64,000 bases of DNA from assembly GCF_900114325.1 (NCBI RefSeq), contig NZ_FOSR01000007.1:141552-205551 (forward strand), given 5' to 3'. Both the position numbers and the translations under genes were made by a program. How positions within the stretch are numbered: the first letter of the stretch is position 1; each line of letters opens with the position of its first letter. Below the pieces are notes generated by a model. That model saw only the letters and a list, made by a program, of their open reading frames with translations, did no database searches and had not been told where the DNA came from. Positions 8,743 to 17,762 of this stretch are shown here, one piece after another. This stretch comes from Rhodanobacter glycinis. Lineage in GTDB: Bacteria; Pseudomonadota; Gammaproteobacteria; Xanthomonadales; Rhodanobacteraceae.

Positions 8743-8947
8743 TCCCCTCCTTTCGCCAGACCTTCAATACGGTCCAGATGCTGTATGAATCCAATCGAAG
8801 TATTCGATGCCGCAAGTGAGCGGTTACATCAGGGCCGGGCCCATACCCTCGGACACGCAGGAAGAGAAGCGGAGCTCCATCAGGCAATGTGTCTGAGCGA
8901 AGCGGCTCAGCGCGTATTTTCCCCCTGTGTCGCCTCATCGGCGGCGT

Positions 8948-10504
8948 CTAGGCTTTCACACCCGTATTGCAGAAGGGATGGACCAATCTGCCGTTGGCGG
9001 CTTCGCCGGTTCCCTTGTCCCGCCTTGGCGTGATGTGGTCATACGACACGGACTTGCTCGGGTGAAGATAGCCTCCGCAGATGGGGCACATGATGGCTGA
9101 GGCGAGTGCCGTGGTCATGAAAAGCATCGACTTCGTTCCGTCATTGAATTGCGGGGATGTCTGTATCGCATTTACATCCAAGATCCGGCCACGCAGCCCC
9201 ATGTTCGCGATAGCTGCTTCCGGTGTCGGAGCGGCGACACCTGTTGCATTGAGGAAAAGGAATTCGAAAAGATCCTTCATCCGCGGAATGCGCTGCGCCT
9301 TGCTCATGTTCTGTAAGACGAACGCGATCAATGATTTGTTTTCGACCAAGAACTTCTCCGCCATACCTCGAGCTGAGGTGAACTTCTTGAAAAAAGAGCC
9401 GTCGTTGTTCCTGATCTTTTCCGTGATCAATGCCGTCATCCCCAAGAAAAGAAACCTGTTGTACTTGCCGCGTTCATTGTAGAAATAGACGGCGGGATGA
9501 AGGCCCAGACTGCCAGGTGAGTTGCCGGTAATCCGGTTCAATATCTGCAATGAGCGTGTCAGCACATCAATGGTTTTTTCTCCGGTGTCATCATCGGCAT
9601 ACTTTTCAATGGGCAGGGCGACTGGTTGTCGATTGCTCGAGATGGTGAGGAACTCAATCAGCAGAGACAGCGCATCCACAGGTGAGACAGAGCCGCCGAA
9701 GGGAACATCCAGCGTTTTCAATGGCGTGGTGGATTCAGGCTCGAATAGAAGCTCATAGAACTCGCCGGCCAGGCTCTCAATGCGCTCCTTGTACTCCGGC
9801 TTGAACGATGACCAATACTGATGGCCGCTGCCTGCACGAAGAATGACGCGAGCCCCTATGGCAATAGGTTTTCTCCTGTTCCTGATCAACATCTCTTCCG
9901 TATCATCAAGTGGAGTGCCTTGAGAGTTGATCTTGAAGAATGACGTCTCCGCCACGTCGGCATTGCCTTGTATCCACTGAAGGTTCAGTGCGCGAGTAAA
10001 CAGGCGATTGGCCCTCTTCAGTGCATGGGCATCGTCGGACACCTTCGTATCGATCAGTGCGCGAAGCTTGGAAAAACGGCCTATCCGCTGTTCAACCAGC
10101 TTTCTTGTCCGCTTGGATATCCTTTTCTGTTCTTCCGAAATCTCCCCCTTATAGAATGCCAGCGAGAGAGGTCCATCCCCATAGTCATCCTCAATCCAGG
10201 CGCGTAGCGCACTCAATCGATGGCAGCCATCTATCACAAAAATGAAGGTTGGTGACTTCCACAGAATCAATGATGGAATGACCTCATTGTCGAGAAAGCT
10301 GGCAATGAAGGTCACAACCTGCTCCGGTGTCCATTGATTCGTCTCTCGCTGGAAATCAGGTTTCCTGAGCAGCCTCAGGATTGCCGAGTCTGCGGACAGG
10401 TTGGCGATGGGGAAGTCCCGAAACAGATCCAAGACGAACTCCTCTTGGGCGACAGAGAAATCCTCACGAGGAATCATGGCATCCAGTGTGACCCGCTGGG
10501 ACAT
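8948..10504 (-). CDS. DUF262-like protein with C-terminal HNH nuclease
   Basis: A 518-residue two-part protein. The N-terminus carries the ParB/Srx-like DUF262 signature as VIDGCHRLSALRAW (about residues 90-104; the usual form is DGQQR). A middle helical region includes FFKINSQGTPLDDTE, also typical of DUF262 proteins. The C-terminus is a zinc-type HNH domain: CPICGGYL, then YDHITPRRDKG, then N-x-x-L and HPFCN. DUF262 plus HNH is the architecture of GmrSD-like nucleases that cut modified phage DNA; whether this protein does so is inference. Codons are clearly lower in GC than the host genes. Its promoter must lie in 10505-10783, facing the methyltransferase operon. Confidence 0.82.
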   Translation of the reverse strand: MSQRVTLDAMIPREDFSVAQEEFVLDLFRDFPIANLSADSAILRLLRKPDFQRETNQWTPEQVVTFIASFLDNEVIPSLILWKSPTFIFVIDGCHRLSALRAWIEDDYGDGPLSLAFYKGEISEEQKRISKRTRKLVEQRIGRFSKLRALIDTKVSDDAHALKRANRLFTRALNLQWIQGNADVAETSFFKINSQGTPLDDTEEMLIRNRRKPIAIGARVILRAGSGHQYWSSFKPEYKERIESLAGEFYELLFEPESTTPLKTLDVPFGGSVSPVDALSLLIEFLTISSNRQPVALPIEKYADDDTGEKTIDVLTRSLQILNRITGNSPGSLGLHPAVYFYNERGKYNRFLFLGMTALITEKIRNNDGSFFKKFTSARGMAEKFLVENKSLIAFVLQNMSKAQRIPRMKDLFEFLFLNATGVAAPTPEAAIANMGLRGRILDVNAIQTSPQFNDGTKSMLFMTTALASAIMCPICGGYLHPSKSVSYDHITPRRDKGTGEAANGRLVHPFCNTGVKA

Positions 10505-10698
10505 GGCAAAATCTCAGACTGTGTGGAGTCATGATGATAGCCAGGTAGTGGTGGGCGGTCTTCAGCCACACCATAGGAACGTCGCCGCTGGCCGGCCTGC
10601 CCGTGCGCGGCCCGCGCAATCGACTCCGCATGTTGGATCACCGATGGTTTCACCGTATAACGGTGGGGCTGTCGCAGCTCTGCTGCACAGTTGTCCAT

Positions 10699-10718
10699 TG
10701 GTAACCTTTGCGTTACCA
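10699..10718. promoter_or_regulatory. Perfect inverted repeat, candidate operator
   Basis: TGGTAAC and GTTACCA form exact 7-bp arms separated by 6 bases. The site lies 65 bp upstream of the small regulator that leads the methyltransferase operon and about 195 bp from the divergent DUF262/HNH start, a good position for an autoregulatory operator. Binding by the adjacent regulator is inferred. Confidence 0.55.
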
Positions 10719-10783
10719 TTTCGCCAATGCTGGCCGGTCGAGCTTTTGGAAGCAGATGCGGCGATCTTGGTGACGAGGGGTAT

Positions 10784-11107
10784 ATGGCGCTGACAAGAGA
10801 CTTCAATGAGGCCGTGCGGAGTCGCGCGAGCAGCGATGCCGCATTCCGCAGACAGCTGCTCTGCAACGCACTTGGTGCGCTGCTGGAGGGCGAGCTTGAC
10901 GTCGGCAAGTCGGTGTTGCGTGACTACATCAACGCGACGATCGGATTTGAAGGACTTTCTGTGAGGGTGGGTACGCCCTCCAAGAGTCTGCACAGGATGT
11001 TTGGACCGCAAGGCAATCCGAAGTCGGCGAATCTGTTCAACGTGATATCAACACTCCAGCAGGCGGAGCAGATCCGGCTCGAAGTCTCGGTGTCCACCGG
11101 TGGCTAA
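10784..11107 (+). CDS. Small antidote-type DNA-binding regulator leading the R-M operon
   Basis: A 107-residue protein that begins MALTRDFNEAV and contains FRRQLLCNALGALLEGELDVGKSVLRDYINATIGF, then a probable helix-turn-helix at VRVGTPSKSLHRMFGPQGNPKSANLFNV. This layout matches the HigA-like probable addiction-module antidote family. ATG 10784 is chosen over upstream in-frame starts because that N-terminus is conserved in the family as I know it. Its last 8 bases overlap the methyltransferase start, so the two are translationally coupled. The likely job is that of a controller protein that delays nuclease genes until methylation is established; no partner toxin is present. Confidence 0.72.
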   Translation: MALTRDFNEAVRSRASSDAAFRRQLLCNALGALLEGELDVGKSVLRDYINATIGFEGLSVRVGTPSKSLHRMFGPQGNPKSANLFNVISTLQQAEQIRLEVSVSTGG

Positions 11108-12785
11108 AAGACGATCTGTCAGGACGGAACAGGCGATTCCGTTCAATTATCTCGACCTTTTCTGCGGATGCGGCGGATTCAGCCTCGGTCTTGAGGCGGC
11201 CGGGTTGAACTGTGTTGCGGCAATCGACTTTGACCCCGACGCGATCAGTGCCTTCAAAAGCAACTTCCCAGGAGTTGGGCATGTTCTTGAGCGTGATCTG
11301 ACGAAGTTCACGCCGGAGGCGCTTCGCGAGATCATCGGGCAAGCGAAAGTCGACATCATCGTGGGCGGACCGCCGTGCCAGGGATTCAGCAAGGCAAGGA
11401 TGGTCGACGGTTCGAACCACGGCAGCCGTCTGGTGGAGGATCCACGCCGTCTTCTCTTCAGAAATTACCTTCACTACGTGGAGTTCTTCAGGCCGTCGAT
11501 CTTTGTGATGGAGAACGTTCCGGGCATACGGACCGCGGCCGGCGGTGAATTCTTCATCGCGGTGCAGGCGGAGGCGCGAAAGCTCGGCTACCGCGTGCAT
11601 GCGACCCCGGTTCGCGCATGGCATTACGGCATTCCACAGAAGCGTGAGCGTCAGCTGATCATCGGCACGACATGCGATTTGCCAATATTTTCGGCCGAGC
11701 AGTATGTGGCGGCGACCCATGGCGACTCGACGGATTCGGACGGTGCACGCAAGGGACCGGGCCGGCCGAGAGGGCTCAAAAAGCTGGTGACGCTCTGGGA
11801 CGCCATAGGTGACCTACCGATACTCGGAGCCGGGGAGGGGGAGGATTCTTCGCCGTACGACTTCAGGCGTCGCCATCTTCACGTGCAGCGTTATGGCCGG
11901 AATTATCTTGAGGATGTCGCTCAGGTCGACCGCGCGGTCGAACTCACCGGCCATGTTGCACGTTCACATAGTGCCCGTGATCTCAGGGATTTTGACCGGT
12001 TACATGAGGGTGAAACCAGTCTGCAGGCAATAGAACGGGGAGTGGAGATGGAGTTTCCCTATGACCGGGAGAATTTCAAGGATCGATACACGAAACAGCA
12101 CCGCAATCGTTTGTGTTCGACGATCGTTGCCCACCTCAGCAAAGATGGGCTGATGTTCATCCATCCCACCCAGCGCCGATCGCTCACCGTGCGCGAAGCG
12201 GCCAGAATTCAGAGCTTTCCAGATTGGTTCACCTTTCCAAAAGCGCGTACCGTTGCGTATCGGCTGATCGGAAATGCGGTCCCGCCGCTATTGGGCAAGG
12301 CAATAGGGCGGGGCTTGAAGCGATATCTGGGCACCCCCCTGTCTGATCGGGAGTTGTCGCCGTTGCCCACCACCCCGAAACAGGCGGCGGAATGGCTGAC
12401 CGCGATCGTCGAAGGAACGGGAAATGGACAACGGCTTCGGACGCTGCCATTGGATGACTTCAAGAAGGCTTGGTTCTCGATCGGGTTTCTGAACAGCTGG
12501 CTGCATCCCGACAGTGCAAGCCAGAACGGCGGCCGCGTTGATGAGGATGTCCACCAGCCTGCGATGCTCGCCGATCTCGTTCCGGAAATTGCCGCGCCGA
12601 TCTATGCCTCCAGCGGCTGGCCCGTCAGGCTGATACCCATAGCAAGAGAGGCCACCCGCCGCTTCCAGCAGGGCAAGCTGCGCTTTGACGAGTATTACTG
12701 TTCACATGCCCAGCTCATGGGATGGACATGGTGGAAGAAACAACAGGGGGAGACATGGCAGGAAGGGCAAAAGGGCACGAGCTGA
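11100..12785 (+). CDS. dcm: C5-cytosine DNA methyltransferase with C-terminal extension
   Basis: SAM-dependent cytosine-5 methyltransferase, 561 residues. Motif I is DLFCGCGGFSLGLE, motif IV GGPPCQGFSKA with catalytic Cys93, motif VI ENVPG, motif VIII QKRERQLIIG, motif IX RSLTVREAARIQSFP and motif X IGNAVPPLLGKAIG. The target-recognition region lies between VIII and IX. About 150 residues after motif X are not part of the catalytic fold; they contain Trp/Tyr-rich stretches such as YYCSHAQLMGWTWW. GTG 11100 is the start, overlapping the regulator stop. It leads an operon with MORC ATPase, Z1, PD-(D/E)XK and Vsr genes, so it most likely marks self DNA for that restriction system. Confidence 0.93.
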   Translation: MAKRRSVRTEQAIPFNYLDLFCGCGGFSLGLEAAGLNCVAAIDFDPDAISAFKSNFPGVGHVLERDLTKFTPEALREIIGQAKVDIIVGGPPCQGFSKARMVDGSNHGSRLVEDPRRLLFRNYLHYVEFFRPSIFVMENVPGIRTAAGGEFFIAVQAEARKLGYRVHATPVRAWHYGIPQKRERQLIIGTTCDLPIFSAEQYVAATHGDSTDSDGARKGPGRPRGLKKLVTLWDAIGDLPILGAGEGEDSSPYDFRRRHLHVQRYGRNYLEDVAQVDRAVELTGHVARSHSARDLRDFDRLHEGETSLQAIERGVEMEFPYDRENFKDRYTKQHRNRLCSTIVAHLSKDGLMFIHPTQRRSLTVREAARIQSFPDWFTFPKARTVAYRLIGNAVPPLLGKAIGRGLKRYLGTPLSDRELSPLPTTPKQAAEWLTAIVEGTGNGQRLRTLPLDDFKKAWFSIGFLNSWLHPDSASQNGGRVDEDVHQPAMLADLVPEIAAPIYASSGWPVRLIPIAREATRRFQQGKLRFDEYYCSHAQLMGWTWWKKQQGETWQEGQKGTS

Positions 12786-14110
12786 TACCGTCTGCCAGGA
12801 GACTGATCACCTCCCTGCGGGACATGGGGTACGACTTCGCCGCTGCGGTCGCAGATGTCGTGGACAATTCCATAGAGGCGCGGGCGACAAAGATCGACGT
12901 TGACGTGCATTTTGACGGAGATGAGTCTTGGGTTCGCATCACCGACAACGGCACGGGAATGAAGCCGGCGCAGATACGCGAGGCGCTTCGCTATGGCGCA
13001 GAGCGTGACTATGACGAAGATGCGCTGGGGAAATTCGGGCTGGGTCTCAAGACCGCGTCCATGAGCCAATGCCGGCGGCTGACGGTGGCCAGCAGATCAA
13101 GCACCGAGCGAGCGGAGGTGCATGCCTATTGCTGGGATCTGGCCCATGTGGTGAAGGTGAACGCATGGGAGATCCTTGAGGTGGGGCGCAAGGAGCGGCC
13201 GGAGCACTTGGACGCCCCGCTCAAGAAGCACACCGGAACGGTCGTCCTGTGGCAGCGGCTTGATCGGATCCTGGGCTACAAGCATCCATATGGTGAAGCG
13301 GCCAAAAAGCGGCTTTCCGGCATGTGCCGCGAGCTGGAGCAGCACCTTGCCATGGTGTTCCACCGCTATCTCGCCGGAGAGGCCGGCCGACGGAAGATCC
13401 GGATCCAGATCAATGGCAATGCGGTGCAGCCATGGGATCCGTTTGTCCGTCATGAGCCGAAAACCAAACGTTTGGAGACGGTCACGCTCCACTACGACCA
13501 TGAGGGCATCCGTGGTGACATCCTGATCGAGCCTTATGTCCTGCCACACCAGGATGACTTTGACTCCACCCAGGCCCACTCGGCAGCGGCCGGACCACTG
13601 CGGTGGAACCGCCAGCAGGGTTTCTACATTTATCGTGCAAACCGCATGATTCAGAGCGGAGGTTGGAGCAACCTCCGGACGCTTGACGAGCACACCAAAC
13701 TTGCAAGAGTTGCGGTGAGCTTCGATCCGCACCTTGATGAGGCCTTCCGCATCAACGTTGCGAAGATGCGGGTACAACTCCCCCAGCTATTAAAGGAGCA
13801 CTTCGACAAGGCCGTGGGTCCCGTCATAAAGATCGCGCAGAATGCGTACCGTCGCTCGGCGGAAAACGGTGGTTCGCGCCGCCTCACAGCTCGGTCCCGC
13901 TCTGCGCAAGGGCTTTCATCAGTCCAGACGAATCCGGCCGCATCGCCGCCGAATTTCCAAGATGCCAAGCCGGCATCCGGCCCAGCGAATGGCCGCCTGT
14001 GGACGGTGGAGGAAGTCCGCCAGGCAGCAGAGCGCGTCGCAACTGAAAAGGAGCTGCCGGTCGTCAGATCGGTTTTCGACCGGCTGGAAAAGGGGAAGAG
14101 GCATGACTGA
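12755..14110 (+). CDS. MORC/MutL-type GHKL ATPase of an R-M system
   Basis: A GHKL-fold ATPase of about 451 residues. The N-box is ADVVDNSIEA with the Mg-binding Asn near residue 38, followed by DNGTGM and the ATP-lid motif GKFGLGLKTAS. This is the MutL-related family from which eukaryotic MORC proteins were traced (Iyer and Aravind). ATG 12755 is preferred because AGGGGG stands 4 bases upstream; ATGs at 12722 and 12728 are in frame and also possible. Either choice overlaps the methyltransferase 3' end. The last 8 bases (ATGACTGA) overlap the Z1 gene. In such operons it probably works with the Z1 protein as a DNA-gated ATPase. Confidence 0.88.
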   Translation: MAGRAKGHELIPSARRLITSLRDMGYDFAAAVADVVDNSIEARATKIDVDVHFDGDESWVRITDNGTGMKPAQIREALRYGAERDYDEDALGKFGLGLKTASMSQCRRLTVASRSSTERAEVHAYCWDLAHVVKVNAWEILEVGRKERPEHLDAPLKKHTGTVVLWQRLDRILGYKHPYGEAAKKRLSGMCRELEQHLAMVFHRYLAGEAGRRKIRIQINGNAVQPWDPFVRHEPKTKRLETVTLHYDHEGIRGDILIEPYVLPHQDDFDSTQAHSAAAGPLRWNRQQGFYIYRANRMIQSGGWSNLRTLDEHTKLARVAVSFDPHLDEAFRINVAKMRVQLPQLLKEHFDKAVGPVIKIAQNAYRRSAENGGSRRLTARSRSAQGLSSVQTNPAASPPNFQDAKPASGPANGRLWTVEEVRQAAERVATEKELPVVRSVFDRLEKGKRHD

Positions 14111-16748
14111 CCCGCTGACGCTTGATTCCGCCCTGCGCATAGTCAGGGTTCTCATCGCAAACGGACTTCCACGCGATGACGCGGTGGGCAACCCGGCGAT
14201 ACCGGAGCAACTGCGCTCTCAGGTCAGGGAGCTGCTCTCAAGGGAAGAGATGATCGTCCTGCGCCCCGCAAGCATCATTACGGCCGAAAGTGGTCGCGGT
14301 GACTGGTTGCGGAGGATGGATCGTTCCGGGTGGTATTACTGGCCCTCGCTTCGGGATTATCTCCTCAACGTAAAGGGATGGGGAGCTCCGGCGGTGCGCT
14401 CCCTTGATGAGTCCACGGACCGCATACTCGCTGAGGTTTCGGATCCAGCCTCCGAGCGGTTCGACATCCGGGGACTCGTCCTCGGATATGTTCAAAGCGG
14501 TAAAACCGCGAACTTCACGGCATTGATGGCCAAGGCCGCTGACGTCGGCTTCCGGCTGCTCGTCGTGCTGTCAGGGCTCGACAATGGGCTGCGACGGCAG
14601 ACCCAGATCCGTGTGAACAAGGAGCTGGCGGGCTATGCGGACAGCAGGCCGGGCGCGGTTCCATTGCCGCCAATGGGCAGGCAGTGGCACCAGTTCACTA
14701 CCGAGGATTTTGACGGAGACTTCCGCGCCGGGAACGCGAATCACAGCGCCTTGCAGGGCACCCAGCCGGTTCTTCTGGTCGTGAAGAAGAACGGGCCGGT
14801 GCTGCGTCGTCTGCATGCCTGGATCGATGCGGCACCGGAAGAGGTCAGGCGGACGCTTCCGCTGCTCGTCATCGATGATGAGGCGGACCAGGCCAGTGTT
14901 GATACACGCGGTTCATACCAAACCGGCACGACCAGCGCCGATGACGAGGACTATGAGGCGCCGGCGGTCATCAATGGGCTGATCCGACAGCTCCTGCAGA
15001 AGTTCCAACGCTGTGCCTATGTTGCATACACCGCAACGCCCTTTGCCAACATCCTTATCCCGCATGACACCGTGGATCCATCGGTTGGAAACGATCTTTA
15101 CCCGAAGGATTTTATCGTTGATCTCCCCAAGCCTTCCGGCTATTTCGGTGCCGAGGAGCTCTTCGGACGCCAGGATCCTGAAACAGGGGAGCTGATTGGG
15201 GGCATCGATGCGGTACGACACATTCCAGATGCCGATCTGGCCACCTTGGAGAACGGGATTGTTCCACCATCCTTGGATCGGGCGCTGTTGGATTTTATTT
15301 TGGCCGGTGCTGCCCGTGCCGAACGCGGTGACGGGGTGCATCCCGCGACCATGCTCATCCATACAAGTCAGAGAACCGATGAACACGATCGTATCTGGAG
15401 GCAGGTGGATGCGCGCTTTGGCGAACTGAAAGACGAATGGCGCTATCAACGTGAGCAAGGCATCCGCGAGCGGATGCGCGAGCGCTGGCAGACGGAATTC
15501 GTTCCGGTTACACGGGCCAGCTTCGTGGGCCGTGAACGCAGCTTCGACCAAATAGAGGAGCACATTGGTCCGTTCGTGGAGGCGGTCCTCGTGCGCCAGA
15601 TAAACAGCGCAACGGGTGAGATGCTTGATTACGAACGGGAGCCCGGGTTGAAGGCGATCGCGGTTGGTGGAAACAAGCTTGCCCGTGGGCTGACTCTTGA
15701 AGGTCTGTTGATCAGTTACTTTGTGCGTCCCAGTGCGATGTATGACACATTGATGCAGATGGGACGTTGGTTTGGATTTCGCGGCGGCTATGAGGATCTG
15801 ACCAGGATATGGATGCCCGCGGAACTGGCAGGATGGTTTAGCGACCTGGCAAACGTGGAATATTCGTTGCGCGAGGACATTCGACGTTACGAAGTCGAGC
15901 AGGTGACACCGTTGCAGCTCGGCACCCGGATACTTGAGCATCCGGCGATGCTTGTGACAAACCGCCTCAAATCGCGTTTTGCGACCACGATCATCGTCGA
16001 ACAGTCTTACAGTAGCCAGGTCGTCCAGACGGTGAAGTTTCCCTTCCGGCGCCCCGTCGATCTCGCGGCGCTGCTCGAGGAAAACGTCCTTGCGACACGT
16101 GACATGCTTGGTCGCCTCGGTACGCCGACATGGCTGGATTCTGGGCCGATGTGGTCCAACGTGTCTGCAGACGAGGTGCTGGCGTACTTGGCGACGTACC
16201 AGGTGGATGATGAGGTCCGCAGCCTTTCGCTGGCCCTGTTGGACAGCTATATCGAAAGGCAGAGAGAACAGGGTGAGCTTGTACGATGGACAGTCGCGAT
16301 GATGGGCCGCACCTCACATGACCCTCGGTTGGGACGGCTGCCTTGGGATATCCCTGGTGGCATCGTCAACATGATCAGCCGATCACGCCTGCGGGGCGAC
16401 CCGGATTCGCTGGGCGTCATCACCAGCCCTGGTGACGAAGCGGTCGGGTTTACCCCGGAGCAGCTTGATCAGGTGACACAACTGCGCCAAGCAAGAGGGA
16501 TCGGAATCAATCCTGCCGCCCGCGAAATTCGCGACCCATCCGAAGGACTTTTGTTGATCTATCCGATCAGTCGACGGTCCGGACAGGAGCTCGTCCCGGG
16601 AGGCGCGCGGCAGTCGCTTTTCGGCGATCCGAACGATCCGCTGGCTCGCGACGTCTTGGGCATTGCGTTGTCATTCCCGCGGTCAATGAACGCGCAGAGT
16701 GTGCGCGGCACTTATGCGATTGGGACTGCGGGCTGGAGACCTGAATGA
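14103..16748 (+). CDS. Z1-domain ATPase (superfamily helicase-like) of the R-M operon
   Basis: An 881-residue P-loop protein. Walker A is GYVQSGKT (128-135), Walker B LLVIDDEAD (254-262), then YTATPFAN (309-316), a motif-III-like segment, and a later GGNKLARGLTLEG (about 522-534) followed by RWFGFRGGYEDL. This combination defines the Z1 domain, a helicase-related family found with MORC-like ATPases and nucleases. ATG 14103 overlaps the ATPase gene by 8 bases, and the downstream nuclease gene overlaps its stop by 4, so the three are made in coupled fashion. It is likely the motor or remodelling component that links DNA sensing to cleavage. Confidence 0.9.
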   Translation: MTDPLTLDSALRIVRVLIANGLPRDDAVGNPAIPEQLRSQVRELLSREEMIVLRPASIITAESGRGDWLRRMDRSGWYYWPSLRDYLLNVKGWGAPAVRSLDESTDRILAEVSDPASERFDIRGLVLGYVQSGKTANFTALMAKAADVGFRLLVVLSGLDNGLRRQTQIRVNKELAGYADSRPGAVPLPPMGRQWHQFTTEDFDGDFRAGNANHSALQGTQPVLLVVKKNGPVLRRLHAWIDAAPEEVRRTLPLLVIDDEADQASVDTRGSYQTGTTSADDEDYEAPAVINGLIRQLLQKFQRCAYVAYTATPFANILIPHDTVDPSVGNDLYPKDFIVDLPKPSGYFGAEELFGRQDPETGELIGGIDAVRHIPDADLATLENGIVPPSLDRALLDFILAGAARAERGDGVHPATMLIHTSQRTDEHDRIWRQVDARFGELKDEWRYQREQGIRERMRERWQTEFVPVTRASFVGRERSFDQIEEHIGPFVEAVLVRQINSATGEMLDYEREPGLKAIAVGGNKLARGLTLEGLLISYFVRPSAMYDTLMQMGRWFGFRGGYEDLTRIWMPAELAGWFSDLANVEYSLREDIRRYEVEQVTPLQLGTRILEHPAMLVTNRLKSRFATTIIVEQSYSSQVVQTVKFPFRRPVDLAALLEENVLATRDMLGRLGTPTWLDSGPMWSNVSADEVLAYLATYQVDDEVRSLSLALLDSYIERQREQGELVRWTVAMMGRTSHDPRLGRLPWDIPGGIVNMISRSRLRGDPDSLGVITSPGDEAVGFTPEQLDQVTQLRQARGIGINPAAREIRDPSEGLLLIYPISRRSGQELVPGGARQSLFGDPNDPLARDVLGIALSFPRSMNAQSVRGTYAIGTAGWRPE

Positions 16749-17752
16749 ACCCGGTGCCTGCGGAGGTCTGGCGTCAGATCGAACCGTCCCGACCCAAGGG
16801 AGACGAACTGGTGGGCCGCCAGGCCCTGCCTGACATCACGCCCCGGCTGCTGGCGGCCATCGATGCATCCGGCCATCACCATCTTCTGGTGGCCCTTGAT
16901 CCCATTGAGGGCGCCTTCCGAGATGTGAGCAGTCGCGGACTGACTGTGGAAACCGATGAGCTTGTCCTCCCTGGATATGAACACGCGCGTTACATAAAGC
17001 TCAAATGTCATGATGCGGCGGCCCACGTCATGTTCGACCTCATCGGAGGAGAAATCGCGGAAAGGCTGCGCGCCGATGCAGCTCCAGCCGATGCTGTCTC
17101 TGCCGTACTCGCGCGCTGGAGGCGCTTCTGGTCGCAGCAGTCCATGCAGCTGTTGACGCGTGAGGAGCAGGCAGGCCTGTTCGCCGAGCTGTGGTTCCTG
17201 ACCTATTGGCTGATCCCCGCCGTCGGTGGCTTGGAAGCCTTGCGGCGCTGGCGGGGAACTCATGGCGCTCGCCATGATTTTGAGCATCCCGGCCTGTCAA
17301 TCGAGATCAAGGGAACTTCTTCCACCCGGGGGCGGACATTCCGTGTAAACGGCATCCAGCAACTCGACCCGCCGGAATCAGGTCGTTTGATGTTTTTCGG
17401 TGTTCGTCTTAGGGAAGAGGCGGGAGCCAGCAACACGCTGCCATTGCTCGTCCAAGTCTCTCGGCGGCTTGCGGCGGAACATGCCGATGCAGAGGGCATG
17501 CTGGAAACTGCACTGATTGCCGCGGGATATGTGGAAGCCCACCGGGAAGAGTATGAAAAGACCCGGTGGAGAGTGGTCGAGGCGCTACTGTTTGATGTCC
17601 GCGCTGACTTTCCAAAGATCACACCCGGAACCTTCATTTCCGGAGTGCCGGCCGGAGTTGAGGGAGTGGACTATGTGATCAACTTGGATACATTTGACCA
17701 TCTTGTGATTGCGCGGGAGCCCGCAGAAGCGGCAATCCTGTTCGGAACCTGA
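16745..17752 (+). CDS. PD-(D/E)XK-fold protein, DUF4420 type
   Basis: A 335-residue candidate nuclease. The core reads GLFAELWFL (first acidic residue on a helix), then ARHDFEH (Asp) and LSIEIKGTSST (Glu-x-Lys), the order expected of a PD-(D/E)XK endonuclease, and the overall layout fits the DUF4420 family that accompanies Z1 genes. ATG 16745 overlaps the Z1 stop (ATGA). It is the most plausible cutting subunit of this restriction system, while Vsr is a repair nuclease. No zinc site or membrane segment is seen. Confidence 0.84.
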   Translation: MNPVPAEVWRQIEPSRPKGDELVGRQALPDITPRLLAAIDASGHHHLLVALDPIEGAFRDVSSRGLTVETDELVLPGYEHARYIKLKCHDAAAHVMFDLIGGEIAERLRADAAPADAVSAVLARWRRFWSQQSMQLLTREEQAGLFAELWFLTYWLIPAVGGLEALRRWRGTHGARHDFEHPGLSIEIKGTSSTRGRTFRVNGIQQLDPPESGRLMFFGVRLREEAGASNTLPLLVQVSRRLAAEHADAEGMLETALIAAGYVEAHREEYEKTRWRVVEALLFDVRADFPKITPGTFISGVPAGVEGVDYVINLDTFDHLVIAREPAEAAILFGT

Positions 17753-17762
17753 TCTCGCGGCC

